Shown here: positions 54,655 to 63,505 of the stretch, one piece after another
Layout of the letters: every line of letters begins with the position of its first letter
Position numbering within the stretch: the first letter of the stretch is position 1
Assembly: GCA_020847985.1 (NCBI GenBank)
Contig: JADLBC010000008.1
Location: 310,001-374,000 of the forward strand
DNA: 64,000 bases
Reading direction: 5' to 3'
Source: Dehalococcoidia bacterium
Lineage (GTDB): Bacteria > Chloroflexota > Dehalococcoidia > Tepidiformales > Tepidiformaceae
Position numbers and translations under genes: made by a program
Notes under the pieces: generated by a model
What the model was told of the DNA's origin: nothing
Database searches by the model: none
The model's input: only the letters and a program-made list of their open reading frames with translations

Positions 54655-56205
54655 TTAGCGGAGCGTGAATGCGCCGCCGGTCTCGTTGTCCCACACTACC
54701 AGCTGGTTCCAGCCCGGCGTGAAGACGCCGATCTTCACCACCCACTCGCCCTTCGCGGCGTTCGCCGGCGGCGTCCAGTTCACGGCGAAGGTGCGCGCCT
54801 GCCCGGCGGTGAATGCCTGGCTGTCATACCACTTCTGGTACACCTTTTCGCCTGCGGGGTTGTAGAACTCGACGTCCACCAGGTAATTCCCGGTCTTCGG
54901 CGCCGTCACCGAGACGTTCGCCGTCACCTGCTGCCGGGCCGCCAGGGCCGAAGGCGAGGCGTTCGCCACCGTCACCCAGCTCGTCGTCGAGACGGGTGGC
55001 TGCGCGGGCGGGTTCGTCGGCTGCGCGGGCGGGTTGGTTGGTTGCGCCGGCGGGTTCGTCGGCTGAGCCGCGGGCGTATTCACCGCCGGCGGGAGCGTCG
55101 GCGCCCGCGTCGGCACCGTCTCCGTCGGGTTCGAAGTCGGCGTCGCGGTCGGCGGCAGCTGCGGCAGGCTTCCGCCGCCGCCGTTGCGCGGGCCAACCAC
55201 GCTCCCATGCCGCTGCGTGAAGGTCGAGGCCGCGGCGAAGTCGATCGCCATCTTGTCCGCCGTCTTCTCCGGGAAGAGCGACCAGGCCCACGAGCCGGCA
55301 TAGCCGCGCGTGTAGAAGTTCTCCCAGCGGTCCACCGCCGCCTGCCCCGTCCCCGAGAAGAATTCGCCGACGACCAGCGGCCCATCGATGCCGTACTGCG
55401 CCTTCACCGACGCATAGTCACGAGCCGGCATGTTCCAATCGCCCGGCTGCATGTAGTCGTACCAGTGGGCCTGGTAGTAATCGAGGCCCATGCCCGTCCA
55501 GAAGGTCAGCCCGTCCAGCATCGCCGAACCGACCGTCACATACTTGCTCGAATTGGCGTGCACCGCGTTCACGATCCCCCGGACCGTCGCCTGCGTGTTC
55601 GCCGAATTCACCTTCCCGTTCCACATGTCCCATTCCGGTTCGTTGAACACTTCCCACGAGAAGATTCGCGGTTCGTTCGCGTAGCGCGCGAACAGCGGCG
55701 CCAGCACGTCGGCCAGCTTCTGGCGCTGCACCGGGTCGTTCAGCCACCCCTGCGGGATGTCGCCGGGGAAGTTGAACAGCACCAGCGTGTAATACAGGTC
55801 GTACTGGCGGGCGAGCGCGATCGCCGCGTCCAGGTCGGTGTAGACCGCCGGGTTAATCCCCGAAGGCGCCCCCGAAGCGTCACGCGTCACCTGCCAGGCG
55901 TCGCCTTCGAACATCCACCAGCGCACGTTGCGGAGGCCGGCCTGCTGCGCCTGCGCCAGCCGCGATCCCATCGCCCCGCTCGTGCTCGAAACCCCACCCT
56001 TCGCCCCGCAGCCGAAGTCGCAGGCCCAGTTGTACCAGGCCATGTTGGCCCCGTGCAGGTTCCACGCCCCGCCCTGATAGGGCACCGTCGACCCTGCCGG
56101 CACCGCCGCCTCGGCGCCCTTCGGCCCGTGCCCGGGCACCATGAACAGCGATGCCGCGAAGGCGGCAAGGATGGTTGCGGCAACGAACAGACCAATGCGT
56201 TTCAC
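54655..56205 (-). CDS. Secreted GH5-like glycoside hydrolase
   Basis: 516 aa. Signal peptide (about 1-33), catalytic barrel (about 40-335) with acid/base Glu189 in FNEPEWD and likely nucleophile Glu281 in VVGEFFS, a Thr/Pro linker with three QPTNPPA repeats (381-401), then a beta-sandwich of about 100 residues (FN3 or carbohydrate-binding like). It should cut a beta-linked polysaccharide outside the cell; mannanase/endoglucanase clan A enzymes share these motifs. GTG 56205 with GGGGAG upstream is the start. It lies next to a surface-polysaccharide gene cluster, so it could also modify the cell's own polymer. Confidence 0.86.
   Translation of the reverse strand: MKRIGLFVAATILAAFAASLFMVPGHGPKGAEAAVPAGSTVPYQGGAWNLHGANMAWYNWACDFGCGAKGGVSSTSGAMGSRLAQAQQAGLRNVRWWMFEGDAWQVTRDASGAPSGINPAVYTDLDAAIALARQYDLYYTLVLFNFPGDIPQGWLNDPVQRQKLADVLAPLFARYANEPRIFSWEVFNEPEWDMWNGKVNSANTQATVRGIVNAVHANSSKYVTVGSAMLDGLTFWTGMGLDYYQAHWYDYMQPGDWNMPARDYASVKAQYGIDGPLVVGEFFSGTGQAAVDRWENFYTRGYAGSWAWSLFPEKTADKMAIDFAAASTFTQRHGSVVGPRNGGGGSLPQLPPTATPTSNPTETVPTRAPTLPPAVNTPAAQPTNPPAQPTNPPAQPTNPPAQPPVSTTSWVTVANASPSALAARQQVTANVSVTAPKTGNYLVDVEFYNPAGEKVYQKWYDSQAFTAGQARTFAVNWTPPANAAKGEWVVKIGVFTPGWNQLVVWDNETGGAFTLR
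55003..55065 (-). repeat. Three 21-nt repeats coding for QPTNPPA
   Basis: Three in-frame, nearly identical 21-nt units in the linker of the GH5-like gene. They code for a flexible, Pro-rich spacer, and repeat number could vary by slippage. Confidence 0.85.
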
Positions 56206-56475
56206 AGCGAACTCCCCACGTCCCCGGCCCCACAAAGGACCGCTACCTCTCCCTTCGACGGTCTCGAAGGGCAGGCGAAGTGGGGGGAGTCCCTATCCCC
56301 GGACGGTGCTCCCCGGTTGTCACGGCCAGATGGAAAAGAGGAGAACGGGTGGCGGACCAACCACCTCAACACATGCGCTCAACCGCGCGCCGTCCGCCGT
56401 TCCCTACGGTGGTTAAGAGTGCCGAACCGGGACCCCTCGATCCGCAAAACACGGTAAGGCGAACGTAAAATAAGC
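56206..56475. other. Divergent intergenic region before glycosyltransferases
   Basis: 270 nt without a gene. It holds an 8-bp inverted repeat CCCTTCGA / TCGAAGGG (56251-56258, 56264-56271) and, on plus, a TAAAAT -10-like box at 56466-56471 only 4 nt before the ATG of the glycosyltransferase, which would give a nearly leaderless mRNA. No known riboswitch core is seen. Confidence 0.4.
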
Positions 56476-57606
56476 ATGACTAGACGTAATCTCCGGCCAC
56501 GAGTGCTCTTCCTCGGCTCCACCTATGCCGGCTGGAAGACGCGTCAGCTCAATATCGAGGCCCACACCCGCGCCGATGGCCGCATCGACCCCATCTACCG
56601 CCAGGTCACCGGCTGGCACGAAGGCGGCCTCATCGAGCGCCTGCCCGCGCCCCGGGGTTTTCGCGGCCGCGCACGGGCCGTCATCGAAGCCCGCTCCTTC
56701 GCCTCCATCCCCCGCCCCGATGTCATCTGGACAAGCTGCGGCGAACTCGTCGTGCCCTACCTCTGGGCCCAGGCCGGCCCCCTCAGGCGCCCCGTCGTCC
56801 TCGAAACCGATTGGAGCTTCGAACAGCAGGAGTCCATGGCGCGCCTCTACTTCAACCGCGAACCGCGCCGGGGCCCCCGCCGGATGCTCTCCGAACTCTC
56901 CGAGCGCGCCCTCTTCTCGCAGGTCTCGCTTTTCACCCCGATCTCGAACTGGGCCGCCGATGGCCTTCGCCGCGCGGGCGTCGAGGATGCCCGCATTCGC
57001 GTCCTCCACCCCGGCGTCGACCTTTCGCTCTGGAAGCCACTCCCGCGCCGCGTCCACGAAGGGCCGCTGAAGCTCCTCTTCGTCGGCGGCGATTTCGCCC
57101 GCAAAGGCGGCCACATCCTCCTCCAGGTCATGCGCGAACGCTTCGCTCGCGACTGCGTGCTCGATGTCGTGACCCGCGAGGACGTGCCCGAAACCCCCGG
57201 CGTCACCGTCCACCGCTGCGAACCGAACTCCCCGGACCTCGTGCGCCTCTACCAGGAAGCCGATCTCTTCGTCATGCCCACCCGCGCCGAGTGCTTCGGC
57301 CACGTCAGCGTCGAGGCGATGGCCAGCGGCCTGCCCGTCATCGTCGGTGACGTCGGTGGCGCCCGCGATATCGTCGATCCCGGCGAGACCGGATGGCTGG
57401 TCCGCCCGGAGGCCGGCGCGCTCGCCGAAGCCCTCGCCGCCGCCCTTGCGAGCCGCTACATCCTCCCCGAGATGGGCGCCCGTGCACGCCGCGTCGCCGA
57501 GGAACGGTTCGATGGCGTCCGCAACGACCAGGTCCTGGTCGAACTGATCCTCGAGCAGGCAGCCCGCCACCGCCTTCCGCGCAGCCTCCGCGAGGTGCAC
57601 GCATGA
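56476..57606 (+). CDS. Glycosyltransferase, GT4-like
   Basis: 376 aa, GT-B fold. The N-terminal Rossmann half (VLFLGSTYAGWKTRQ) binds the acceptor; the C-terminal half has FVGGDFARKGG and PTRAECFGHVSVEAMASGLPVI with the E-x7-E motif that binds the sugar nucleotide. It transfers a sugar with retention, probably in surface-polysaccharide assembly. Its stop overlaps the next glycosyltransferase ATG (ATGA). Confidence 0.9.
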   Translation: MTRRNLRPRVLFLGSTYAGWKTRQLNIEAHTRADGRIDPIYRQVTGWHEGGLIERLPAPRGFRGRARAVIEARSFASIPRPDVIWTSCGELVVPYLWAQAGPLRRPVVLETDWSFEQQESMARLYFNREPRRGPRRMLSELSERALFSQVSLFTPISNWAADGLRRAGVEDARIRVLHPGVDLSLWKPLPRRVHEGPLKLLFVGGDFARKGGHILLQVMRERFARDCVLDVVTREDVPETPGVTVHRCEPNSPDLVRLYQEADLFVMPTRAECFGHVSVEAMASGLPVIVGDVGGARDIVDPGETGWLVRPEAGALAEALAAALASRYILPEMGARARRVAEERFDGVRNDQVLVELILEQAARHRLPRSLREVHA

Positions 57607-58838
57607 GCCGCCAGAGGTCCATCCGCCGCGTCGTCCTCGCACTCCAGTCCACCGCCGTCGGCGGCATGGAGACCCACGTCGTCGATCTCGCCGCCGAATA
57701 TGTCCGGCGCGGCATCACCACCTCGGTCTTCGTGCCCGAAGCGCCGCTGTTCGATGGCGTGGCCGCGCGCGTGACGGCCGCCGGCGCCGGCGTACTCCGC
57801 CTCGATACCGACGCTCGCGGTGGCCGCCGCCAGCAGCTCCCACGCCTCCTTCGCCTCGGCCGGACGCTCCGTGCCCTCCGCCCCGACGCCGTGCACCTCC
57901 ATACCGGCGGAGCGACCGGTGGGCTCGGCTTCGTCGCGCTCGCCCGCGCCGCCACCCGCGCTACGGTCGTCGTCACCGAACACGATGTCCCCGTCGAGGC
58001 GCCTACCCGCCCTGCGCACGCGGCCCGCCTGGCGATGGACCGTCTCGGGCACACGCTCGTCGCCGTCTCGCGCCGCAACGCCCGCCTCCGCCGCGAGCGC
58101 CTGGGTGTTCATTGCGGCAGCTTTGCCGCCATCCTCAACGGCGTCCCCCTCGACGCCACCACGGGCGCCGATCGCACCGCCGGCCGCGAACGCGTTCGCG
58201 CGAGCCTCGGCATCGACCGGGACGCCGTCGTCGTCGGCAGTCTCGTCCGCCTGGCCGAAGGCAAGGGCCTCCTCGATTTGCTGCCCGCCTTCGCCATCGT
58301 CCGGAAGCAGGCCCCCGGCGACCTCCTCCTCGTCGGCGACGGCCCCCTGCGCGGCGAACTCGAAGCGCTCGCCGCCACGCTCGGCATCGCCGATCACGTC
58401 CACTTCGCCGGCAACCAGCCCGACCCCGCGCCCTACCTCGACGCCATGGATGTGTTCGCGCTCGCGGTGCCCGCGGGCTCGATGTCCATCGCGCTTCTCG
58501 AGGCCATGGGCCGCGGCCTGCCCCCCGTCATCACCTTCTGCGGCCCCGAAGAGGCCGTCATCCCCGGCGAGACCGGCCTCGGCGCGGAGCCCCGCAACCC
58601 CGAGTCGCTTGCCGTGTCCCTGGCGTTGCTCGTCACGAACCCGGGCCTGCGCGCGCGCCTCGGCGCCGCCGCCGCCGCCCACGTTCGCCGTCATTTCTCC
58701 GTCGCCCGCGTCGCCGACGACCTGCTCGAGCTGTACGCCTTGCACGGAGCATCCACCCCGCCGCGGCTGCGCGCCGACGGACCAGCCAACCCCCGCCCCG
58801 GGCACGCCCTGGTGGCGCGGCCGGAGGGAACAGGATGA
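57603..58838 (+). CDS. Glycosyltransferase family 4
   Basis: 411 aa, GT-B fold. N-terminal GGMETHVVDLA is the classical GT4 glycine loop, and the donor-site segment SIALLEAMGRGLPPV is visible near 300. The catalytic residue set matches retaining GDP/UDP-sugar transferases. Translated with its neighbours by 4-nt overlaps on both sides. Acceptor and donor unknown. Confidence 0.92.
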   Translation: MSRQRSIRRVVLALQSTAVGGMETHVVDLAAEYVRRGITTSVFVPEAPLFDGVAARVTAAGAGVLRLDTDARGGRRQQLPRLLRLGRTLRALRPDAVHLHTGGATGGLGFVALARAATRATVVVTEHDVPVEAPTRPAHAARLAMDRLGHTLVAVSRRNARLRRERLGVHCGSFAAILNGVPLDATTGADRTAGRERVRASLGIDRDAVVVGSLVRLAEGKGLLDLLPAFAIVRKQAPGDLLLVGDGPLRGELEALAATLGIADHVHFAGNQPDPAPYLDAMDVFALAVPAGSMSIALLEAMGRGLPPVITFCGPEEAVIPGETGLGAEPRNPESLAVSLALLVTNPGLRARLGAAAAAHVRRHFSVARVADDLLELYALHGASTPPRLRADGPANPRPGHALVARPEGTG

Positions 58839-59506
58839 CCACTCGAGAATCCGCCGGGAACAGCTACGCACGCTGGCTCGATGGCCGCGCTCGCCTCGTC
58901 GCCGGCGCCCTCAAGGAGATCCCGCGCGTACCGGGCGGCCTCACCCTCGATGTCGCGGCCGGCGATGGCGGTTACTCCGCGATGGTCGCGGCCGCCCTCG
59001 GCACCCGCCTCGTGGCCCATGACATGAGCGCCGGCGAGTGCCGCGCCGCCCACGCCGCCGGCCGCCCCGCCGTCCGTGGCGATGCTCTCCGCCTCCCCTT
59101 CGCCGACGCCTGCGCCGATGTCACGGTCGCCTTTGAGATCATCGAACACTTCGACGCCTGGAACGCGGGAACCCTCCTTCGCGAAATTGCCCGCGTCACG
59201 AAGCCCGGTGGACACGTCCTGCTCTCGACCCCGAACCGCTACTCGCTCGAGTCCTGGAAGGGCGTCGCCCGCTACGTTCGCGACGGCACCGTCTGGAACG
59301 CCCGCGACGACACCCACGTGCGCCTCCTCAGCCGCCGCGCCCTCCTCAGGACCGTCGGCTCCGTGCTCGAAGTCGAACGTTGCCTGGGCTACTACCTCGT
59401 GCCCGAGCTGCGCGGACGCGCCACCGGTTGGACGCACGTCATTTCGGCGAACCCCGTCGCCGCCGGCCTCTGCCACAAGCTCCTCGTCGTCGCCCGCAAA
59501 CCCTGA
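58835..59506 (+). CDS. Class I SAM-dependent methyltransferase
   Basis: 223 aa. Motif I LDVAAGDGGYS near 38, the acidic end of strand 2 (AHDMS), DALRLPFADACADVTVAFEIIEH and the post-motif PGGHVLLSTPN. UbiE/Methyltransf_11-like. It overlaps the upstream glycosyltransferase by 4 nt, so it likely methylates a sugar or lipid-linked intermediate. The last gene of the plus-strand trio; 121 nt of mostly featureless sequence separates it from the convergent GT2 gene. Confidence 0.92.
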   Translation: MTTRESAGNSYARWLDGRARLVAGALKEIPRVPGGLTLDVAAGDGGYSAMVAAALGTRLVAHDMSAGECRAAHAAGRPAVRGDALRLPFADACADVTVAFEIIEHFDAWNAGTLLREIARVTKPGGHVLLSTPNRYSLESWKGVARYVRDGTVWNARDDTHVRLLSRRALLRTVGSVLEVERCLGYYLVPELRGRATGWTHVISANPVAAGLCHKLLVVARKP

Positions 59507-59627
59507 TCGCACACACGGTGCACTGCCCGCCCCGGGGCGCACCGCGCCGTCGCCGGGGAAGCCCGTGGGACCGTTCGCGGCGGCGAGCCCCGGCCCTATT
59601 CGAAACATCCCGTCTCGGGGAGTGCTC

Positions 59628-60620
59628 TCAGGAACGAACGAGTGGCGTCGCGGGCGGCGTCGTGCCCCCCGGCGCCGGGACCGGGTCGAGCTGACCGGTC
59701 GCTTCCATCCGCCGGAAGACCGCGCCCGTCACCTGGCCCACGCCGGCCGCGAGCCGCAGCCCATCCGCGAACCCCTTGAGATGCCGCCATGCCGGCTTCA
59801 CCCCGCGAGGCTTCTGCCCGCGCAGGATGTGTCCCAGCGGCCGCCGCAGAAGTCCTGCCTCGGCCACGGCGAAGTGCCCGGTCGCCCGCCAATCGCGCTG
59901 GCGCAGCCGCCGCCCCCAGAACACCCCGGAGCCGTGCATCGAGGACGCATGGATGGCATCCATGCCCGCGTGCGGCCGGAACCCGTGCGTGTGAATCACT
60001 TCCACATCCGCCGCCGCGACCCATTTCGCGCCGCTGCGATGCACCTTGTATGCCATGGAGACGTCGTTCGCCCGCACCCCCGGGTTCGCCGGGCCGAGCA
60101 GTTCATCGAAGCCGCCGATGCGCCGCAGCAAGCTCTTCCGCGCGGCCATGCATCCGCCCGAGCAGTGCCGCATGAGCGTTCGCACACCGTCCCCCGGGCG
60201 CACCAGGTCGCCCGCCAGGCACTCCGGGATCTCACCCAGGGCCGGGTCGAACGATGGCGCCCGCAGGTTCCCGAACACGAACCCGAGCTCCGCGTCACGG
60301 TCGAAATGCCGTACGATCGCCGCCAGCCAGTCCGCCGCCGGTTCGCTGTCGTCGTCCAGGAAGGCCACCAGCTCCGCGCTCGCGAGCGCCGCGCCGTAGT
60401 TCCTCGCCGGGCACCCGCCTGGCCGCGGCATCCGCCGGTAGTGAAAACGCGCGTCTCCGAACGCGGCTGTGGCCTCCCGACTGGCCTCGCCGTCGCTCTG
60501 GTCCATCACGAACACGTCGAAATCCGCGAACGTCTGCCGGCGAAGTGCCGCCAGCGCGTCCCGCAGGAAGTCCGCGCGGTTCCGCGTCGGGATCACGACC
60601 GCGATGGCTGGAGCCGGCAT
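59628..60620 (-). CDS. Glycosyltransferase family 2
   Basis: 330 aa, GT-A fold. VVIPTRNRADFLRDAL at the N-terminus and the metal-binding FLDDDSEP near 88-95; the C-terminal 90 residues are an extra helical region. It adds a sugar with inversion. The ATG overlaps the deacetylase stop (TGATG). Confidence 0.9.
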   Translation of the reverse strand: MPAPAIAVVIPTRNRADFLRDALAALRRQTFADFDVFVMDQSDGEASREATAAFGDARFHYRRMPRPGGCPARNYGAALASAELVAFLDDDSEPAADWLAAIVRHFDRDAELGFVFGNLRAPSFDPALGEIPECLAGDLVRPGDGVRTLMRHCSGGCMAARKSLLRRIGGFDELLGPANPGVRANDVSMAYKVHRSGAKWVAAADVEVIHTHGFRPHAGMDAIHASSMHGSGVFWGRRLRQRDWRATGHFAVAEAGLLRRPLGHILRGQKPRGVKPAWRHLKGFADGLRLAAGVGQVTGAVFRRMEATGQLDPVPAPGGTTPPATPLVRS

Positions 60621-61432
60621 CAGAACCACTCCTCCCAGCGATCGAACGCACCACCCAGCGCGGCGCGGAATATCCGGTCGCCGTCGAAACGCGTCACGAA
60701 CGTGCGCGGCACCGTCCCCGGGAAGCGCGTCTCCTCCGCCTGCGCATAGACCGCCGTGTACCCGGCCGCGTGAGCCGCCTGCTGCGCCGCCTCCGTCCAA
60801 TTCCCCGATTGCCCGAACGGGATCGCGAAGGTTCGCGCGTCGATGCCCGTGCGCGCCGCGATCACCTCCCGCGACCGTGCCAGCTGTTCCAGCGCCGCGT
60901 CACCATTGAGGCCGCGAAAGTTCGGGTGGTCCAGAGAATGGCTCCCGATTTCCGCACCCATCGCCGCGAGCGTCTCGATGCCACGCCAGTCCAGGATCGT
61001 CCCCTCGCCGAAGTCGTGGTGGCCGTCCGCCCACTCGCTCACCACGAACACCGCGAACGGAATGTCGAACTCCCGCAGGATCGGCGCGGCCTTGGCCAGG
61101 ACCGTCGAAACGCCGTCATCGAACGTGACCGCGAGCGTTCCAGGTCCCGCCGACCCATCGGCGATCGCGGTCGCGGGCACGAACCGCCAGCCTTCTTCCA
61201 GCGCCAGCCGCAGCTGCCGTTCGAAGCGCGCCGGTGCGACATCGTTGATCCCCCACTCCGGTGTCCCGACCGAGTGGTAGCAGAGGATGCGCGCGCGCAC
61301 CCGGTGCTTCTCCCGCAGCGCGAGCGCGTTCCGTTCGCAGCACATCCGCGCCGCCGCCACGCCCGCCCGCGTGATCCCGGCGCGCCGGGCCGTCCGCTTC
61401 GCCGTGCTAAGCAAGGGCAGCGCGGAGGGCAT
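60620..61432 (-). CDS. Polysaccharide deacetylase (CE4/NodB domain)
   Basis: 270 aa. TFDDG (metal and base Asp) near 103-107 and HSLDHP (two metal His) near 168-173 are the NodB motifs; AIPFGQSGNW replaces the usual RxPxG segment. It removes N-acetyl groups from a glycan or lipid-linked sugar. No clear signal peptide, so it may act on the cytoplasmic side. Overlaps the DegT gene by 26 nt. Confidence 0.9.
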   Translation of the reverse strand: MPSALPLLSTAKRTARRAGITRAGVAAARMCCERNALALREKHRVRARILCYHSVGTPEWGINDVAPARFERQLRLALEEGWRFVPATAIADGSAGPGTLAVTFDDGVSTVLAKAAPILREFDIPFAVFVVSEWADGHHDFGEGTILDWRGIETLAAMGAEIGSHSLDHPNFRGLNGDAALEQLARSREVIAARTGIDARTFAIPFGQSGNWTEAAQQAAHAAGYTAVYAQAEETRFPGTVPRTFVTRFDGDRIFRAALGGAFDRWEEWF

Positions 61433-62525
61433 CGGCTACCTCGTCCTGTTCGGCCTCCGTCATGCCCGCGTACAGCGGCAACAGGAGGGTGTTCGCCGTC
61501 GCCGCCTCCGTCTCCGGGAGCGAAACGTCCGGCCAGCGTTCGCGGTACCACGGTTCCAGGTGGATGGCCATCACCCCTCGCCGGCTCGCGATTCCCTTCG
61601 CCGCCAGCGACGCCATGATCGCTGCCCGGTCCTGCCCGTTCAGCCGCACGCAGTACGACTGGTACGTGTGCCGGTACCCCTCGGGCACGAATGGCGTCTC
61701 CAGCCGCGGGTCGCCCGCGAAGAGCGCGTCATACCGCCGCGCGAGCGTTCCCCGCGCCTCGAGAATCCCTTCCAGCCGCCCCATCTGCACCGTGCCCACC
61801 GCACCCTGGATGTCTGTCATCCGGTAGTTGTAGCCGAGCTCACGGTACTCCTCGATGTCCGTCGTCCCCGACGTGTGCCGGGCGAGGTCGCTCGACGACG
61901 CCCCATGCGACCGCACGCAGCGCAGGTATTCGGCCGCGCGGTCGTCGTTCGTCGTGATCATCCCGCCTTCGCCGCTCGTGATGCTCTTGCGCGGGTGGAA
62001 GCTGAAGCAGGTGAAGTCGCTCATCGCGCCCACCCGCCCTTCGCCCGCGGTCGCCCCGAGCGAGGGAGCAGCATCCTCGACCACGCGCAGGCCATGCTTC
62101 CGCGCGATCGCCGCCACCGCCGGGATGTCCGCCGCGAGCCCGATCTGGTCCACCGGGATAATCGCCTTCGTCCGTGGGGTGATCGCCGCCTCGATGAGCC
62201 CCGGGTCGATGTTGTACGTCCGCCGATCAATGTCCACGAACACCGGCGTCGCCCCCGCATGGACCACCGCGTTCGCCGTCGCGATAAAGCTGAACGACGG
62301 GCAGATGACTTCGTCTCCGGCGCCCACCCCGGCCGCCAACAGCGCCAGGTGCAGCGCCGTCGTGCAGTTGCTCGTCGCGACCGCGTGCTTCGCGCCCACG
62401 TATCCGGCGACCGCGTGCTCGAAGGCCTGCACCCGCTGGCCCTGTGAGAGCCACCCCGAAAGCACGGCTTCCGCCGCGGCGCGCGCTTCTTCTTCGCCCA
62501 CACACGGCTTCGTGATCGGGATCAT
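61407..62525 (-). CDS. DegT/DnrJ/EryC1/StrS sugar aminotransferase
   Basis: 372 aa PLP enzyme. SNCTTALHLAL binds cofactor, VEDAAPSLGA holds the PLP Asp, and FHPRKSITSGEGG carries the Schiff-base Lys near 187. It transfers an amino group to a keto-sugar nucleotide. ATG 62525 overlaps the epimerase stop (ATGA). A second DegT gene lies at the right edge. Confidence 0.94.
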   Translation of the reverse strand: MIPITKPCVGEEEARAAAEAVLSGWLSQGQRVQAFEHAVAGYVGAKHAVATSNCTTALHLALLAAGVGAGDEVICPSFSFIATANAVVHAGATPVFVDIDRRTYNIDPGLIEAAITPRTKAIIPVDQIGLAADIPAVAAIARKHGLRVVEDAAPSLGATAGEGRVGAMSDFTCFSFHPRKSITSGEGGMITTNDDRAAEYLRCVRSHGASSSDLARHTSGTTDIEEYRELGYNYRMTDIQGAVGTVQMGRLEGILEARGTLARRYDALFAGDPRLETPFVPEGYRHTYQSYCVRLNGQDRAAIMASLAAKGIASRRGVMAIHLEPWYRERWPDVSLPETEAATANTLLLPLYAGMTEAEQDEVADALRAALA

Positions 62526-63505
62526 CGCGCGCCCGCCAGTTCGCGGCCCAGGCTCCGGTGCCAGAGCGCCAGCTCCCGCAGCCCGTCCTCCAGCGTCGTC
62601 TCGGCCACGAAACCGATCCCTTCGCGCGCGTGCTCCGTCGCGGCCAGCCGCCGCGTCACCGGGTTCACCTTCCGCGCGGGTTCGAACACGGGCTCCATCG
62701 ACGCGTGCCCGGCCGCGTCGCACAGCAGCCGGCAGAGGTGCCGCAGGCTCGTCTCCACACCCGTCGCGACATTGAAGACGTCGTCCGAGGTGCCGGACTT
62801 CATCGCCCGCACGTTTGCCTCAGCCACGTCGCCCACGTACACGAAGTCCATCGTCTGCATGCCATCGCCGAAGATGATGGGCGCCTGGTGGTTCTCCATC
62901 CGCTGCAGCCAGCGGATCATCACTTCCGTGTACACCCCGTAGGCGTCCATCCGCGGCCCATAGATGTTGAAGTACCGCAGCGCCACATATGGCAGCCCGT
63001 ACATATCGTTGAACGCCCGCAGGATCTGCTCGTCCGCCACCTTCGCCGCGCCGTAGAGCGTGCGATTGTTGAACGGGTGCGCCTCGTCCATCGGCACGTA
63101 CGAAGGCTCCCCGTACACGCTCGCGCTCGACGCCGCGACGACCTTCCGGACGCCCGCGTTCACCGCCGCCTCGAGCACGTTGAAGGTCCCACCGATGAGG
63201 CTATCGACGGCCAGCCGCGGCATCTCGGCGCACTGCGTGATGCGCAGCGCCGCCTGGTGCCACACGTAGTCGATGCCCGCCATCGCCCGCGCCACCGTCG
63301 CCGGGTCGGTGATGTCGCCTTCGATCACCGTGAGCTTGCGAAGCCCCGCACGCGCCGCGTCGAGGTTCTCGTGCCGTCCGCGCACGAAGTTGTCGAGCAC
63401 CACGACTTCGGCCACGTCTTCGTCCACGAGGCGGTCCGCGATGTGCGAACCGACGAGGCCCGCGCCACCCGTAATCAGAACCCGGCTGCCCTGGAGCGTG
63501 TTCAT
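62522..63505 (-). CDS. NAD-dependent sugar-nucleotide epimerase/dehydratase
   Basis: 327 aa extended SDR. GGAGLVGSHI binds NAD and ASSASVYGE followed by YGAAK (Tyr/Lys active site) are typical of UDP-glucose 4-epimerase-like enzymes. It makes an activated sugar for the surface polymer. Overlaps both neighbours by 4 nt. Confidence 0.94.
   Translation of the reverse strand: MNTLQGSRVLITGGAGLVGSHIADRLVDEDVAEVVVLDNFVRGRHENLDAARAGLRKLTVIEGDITDPATVARAMAGIDYVWHQAALRITQCAEMPRLAVDSLIGGTFNVLEAAVNAGVRKVVAASSASVYGEPSYVPMDEAHPFNNRTLYGAAKVADEQILRAFNDMYGLPYVALRYFNIYGPRMDAYGVYTEVMIRWLQRMENHQAPIIFGDGMQTMDFVYVGDVAEANVRAMKSGTSDDVFNVATGVETSLRHLCRLLCDAAGHASMEPVFEPARKVNPVTRRLAATEHAREGIGFVAETTLEDGLRELALWHRSLGRELAGAR

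Noticed and set aside
54991-55070. Short CRISPR-like array
   Set aside because: Repeats are contiguous, in frame and code for a Pro-rich linker; no spacers.
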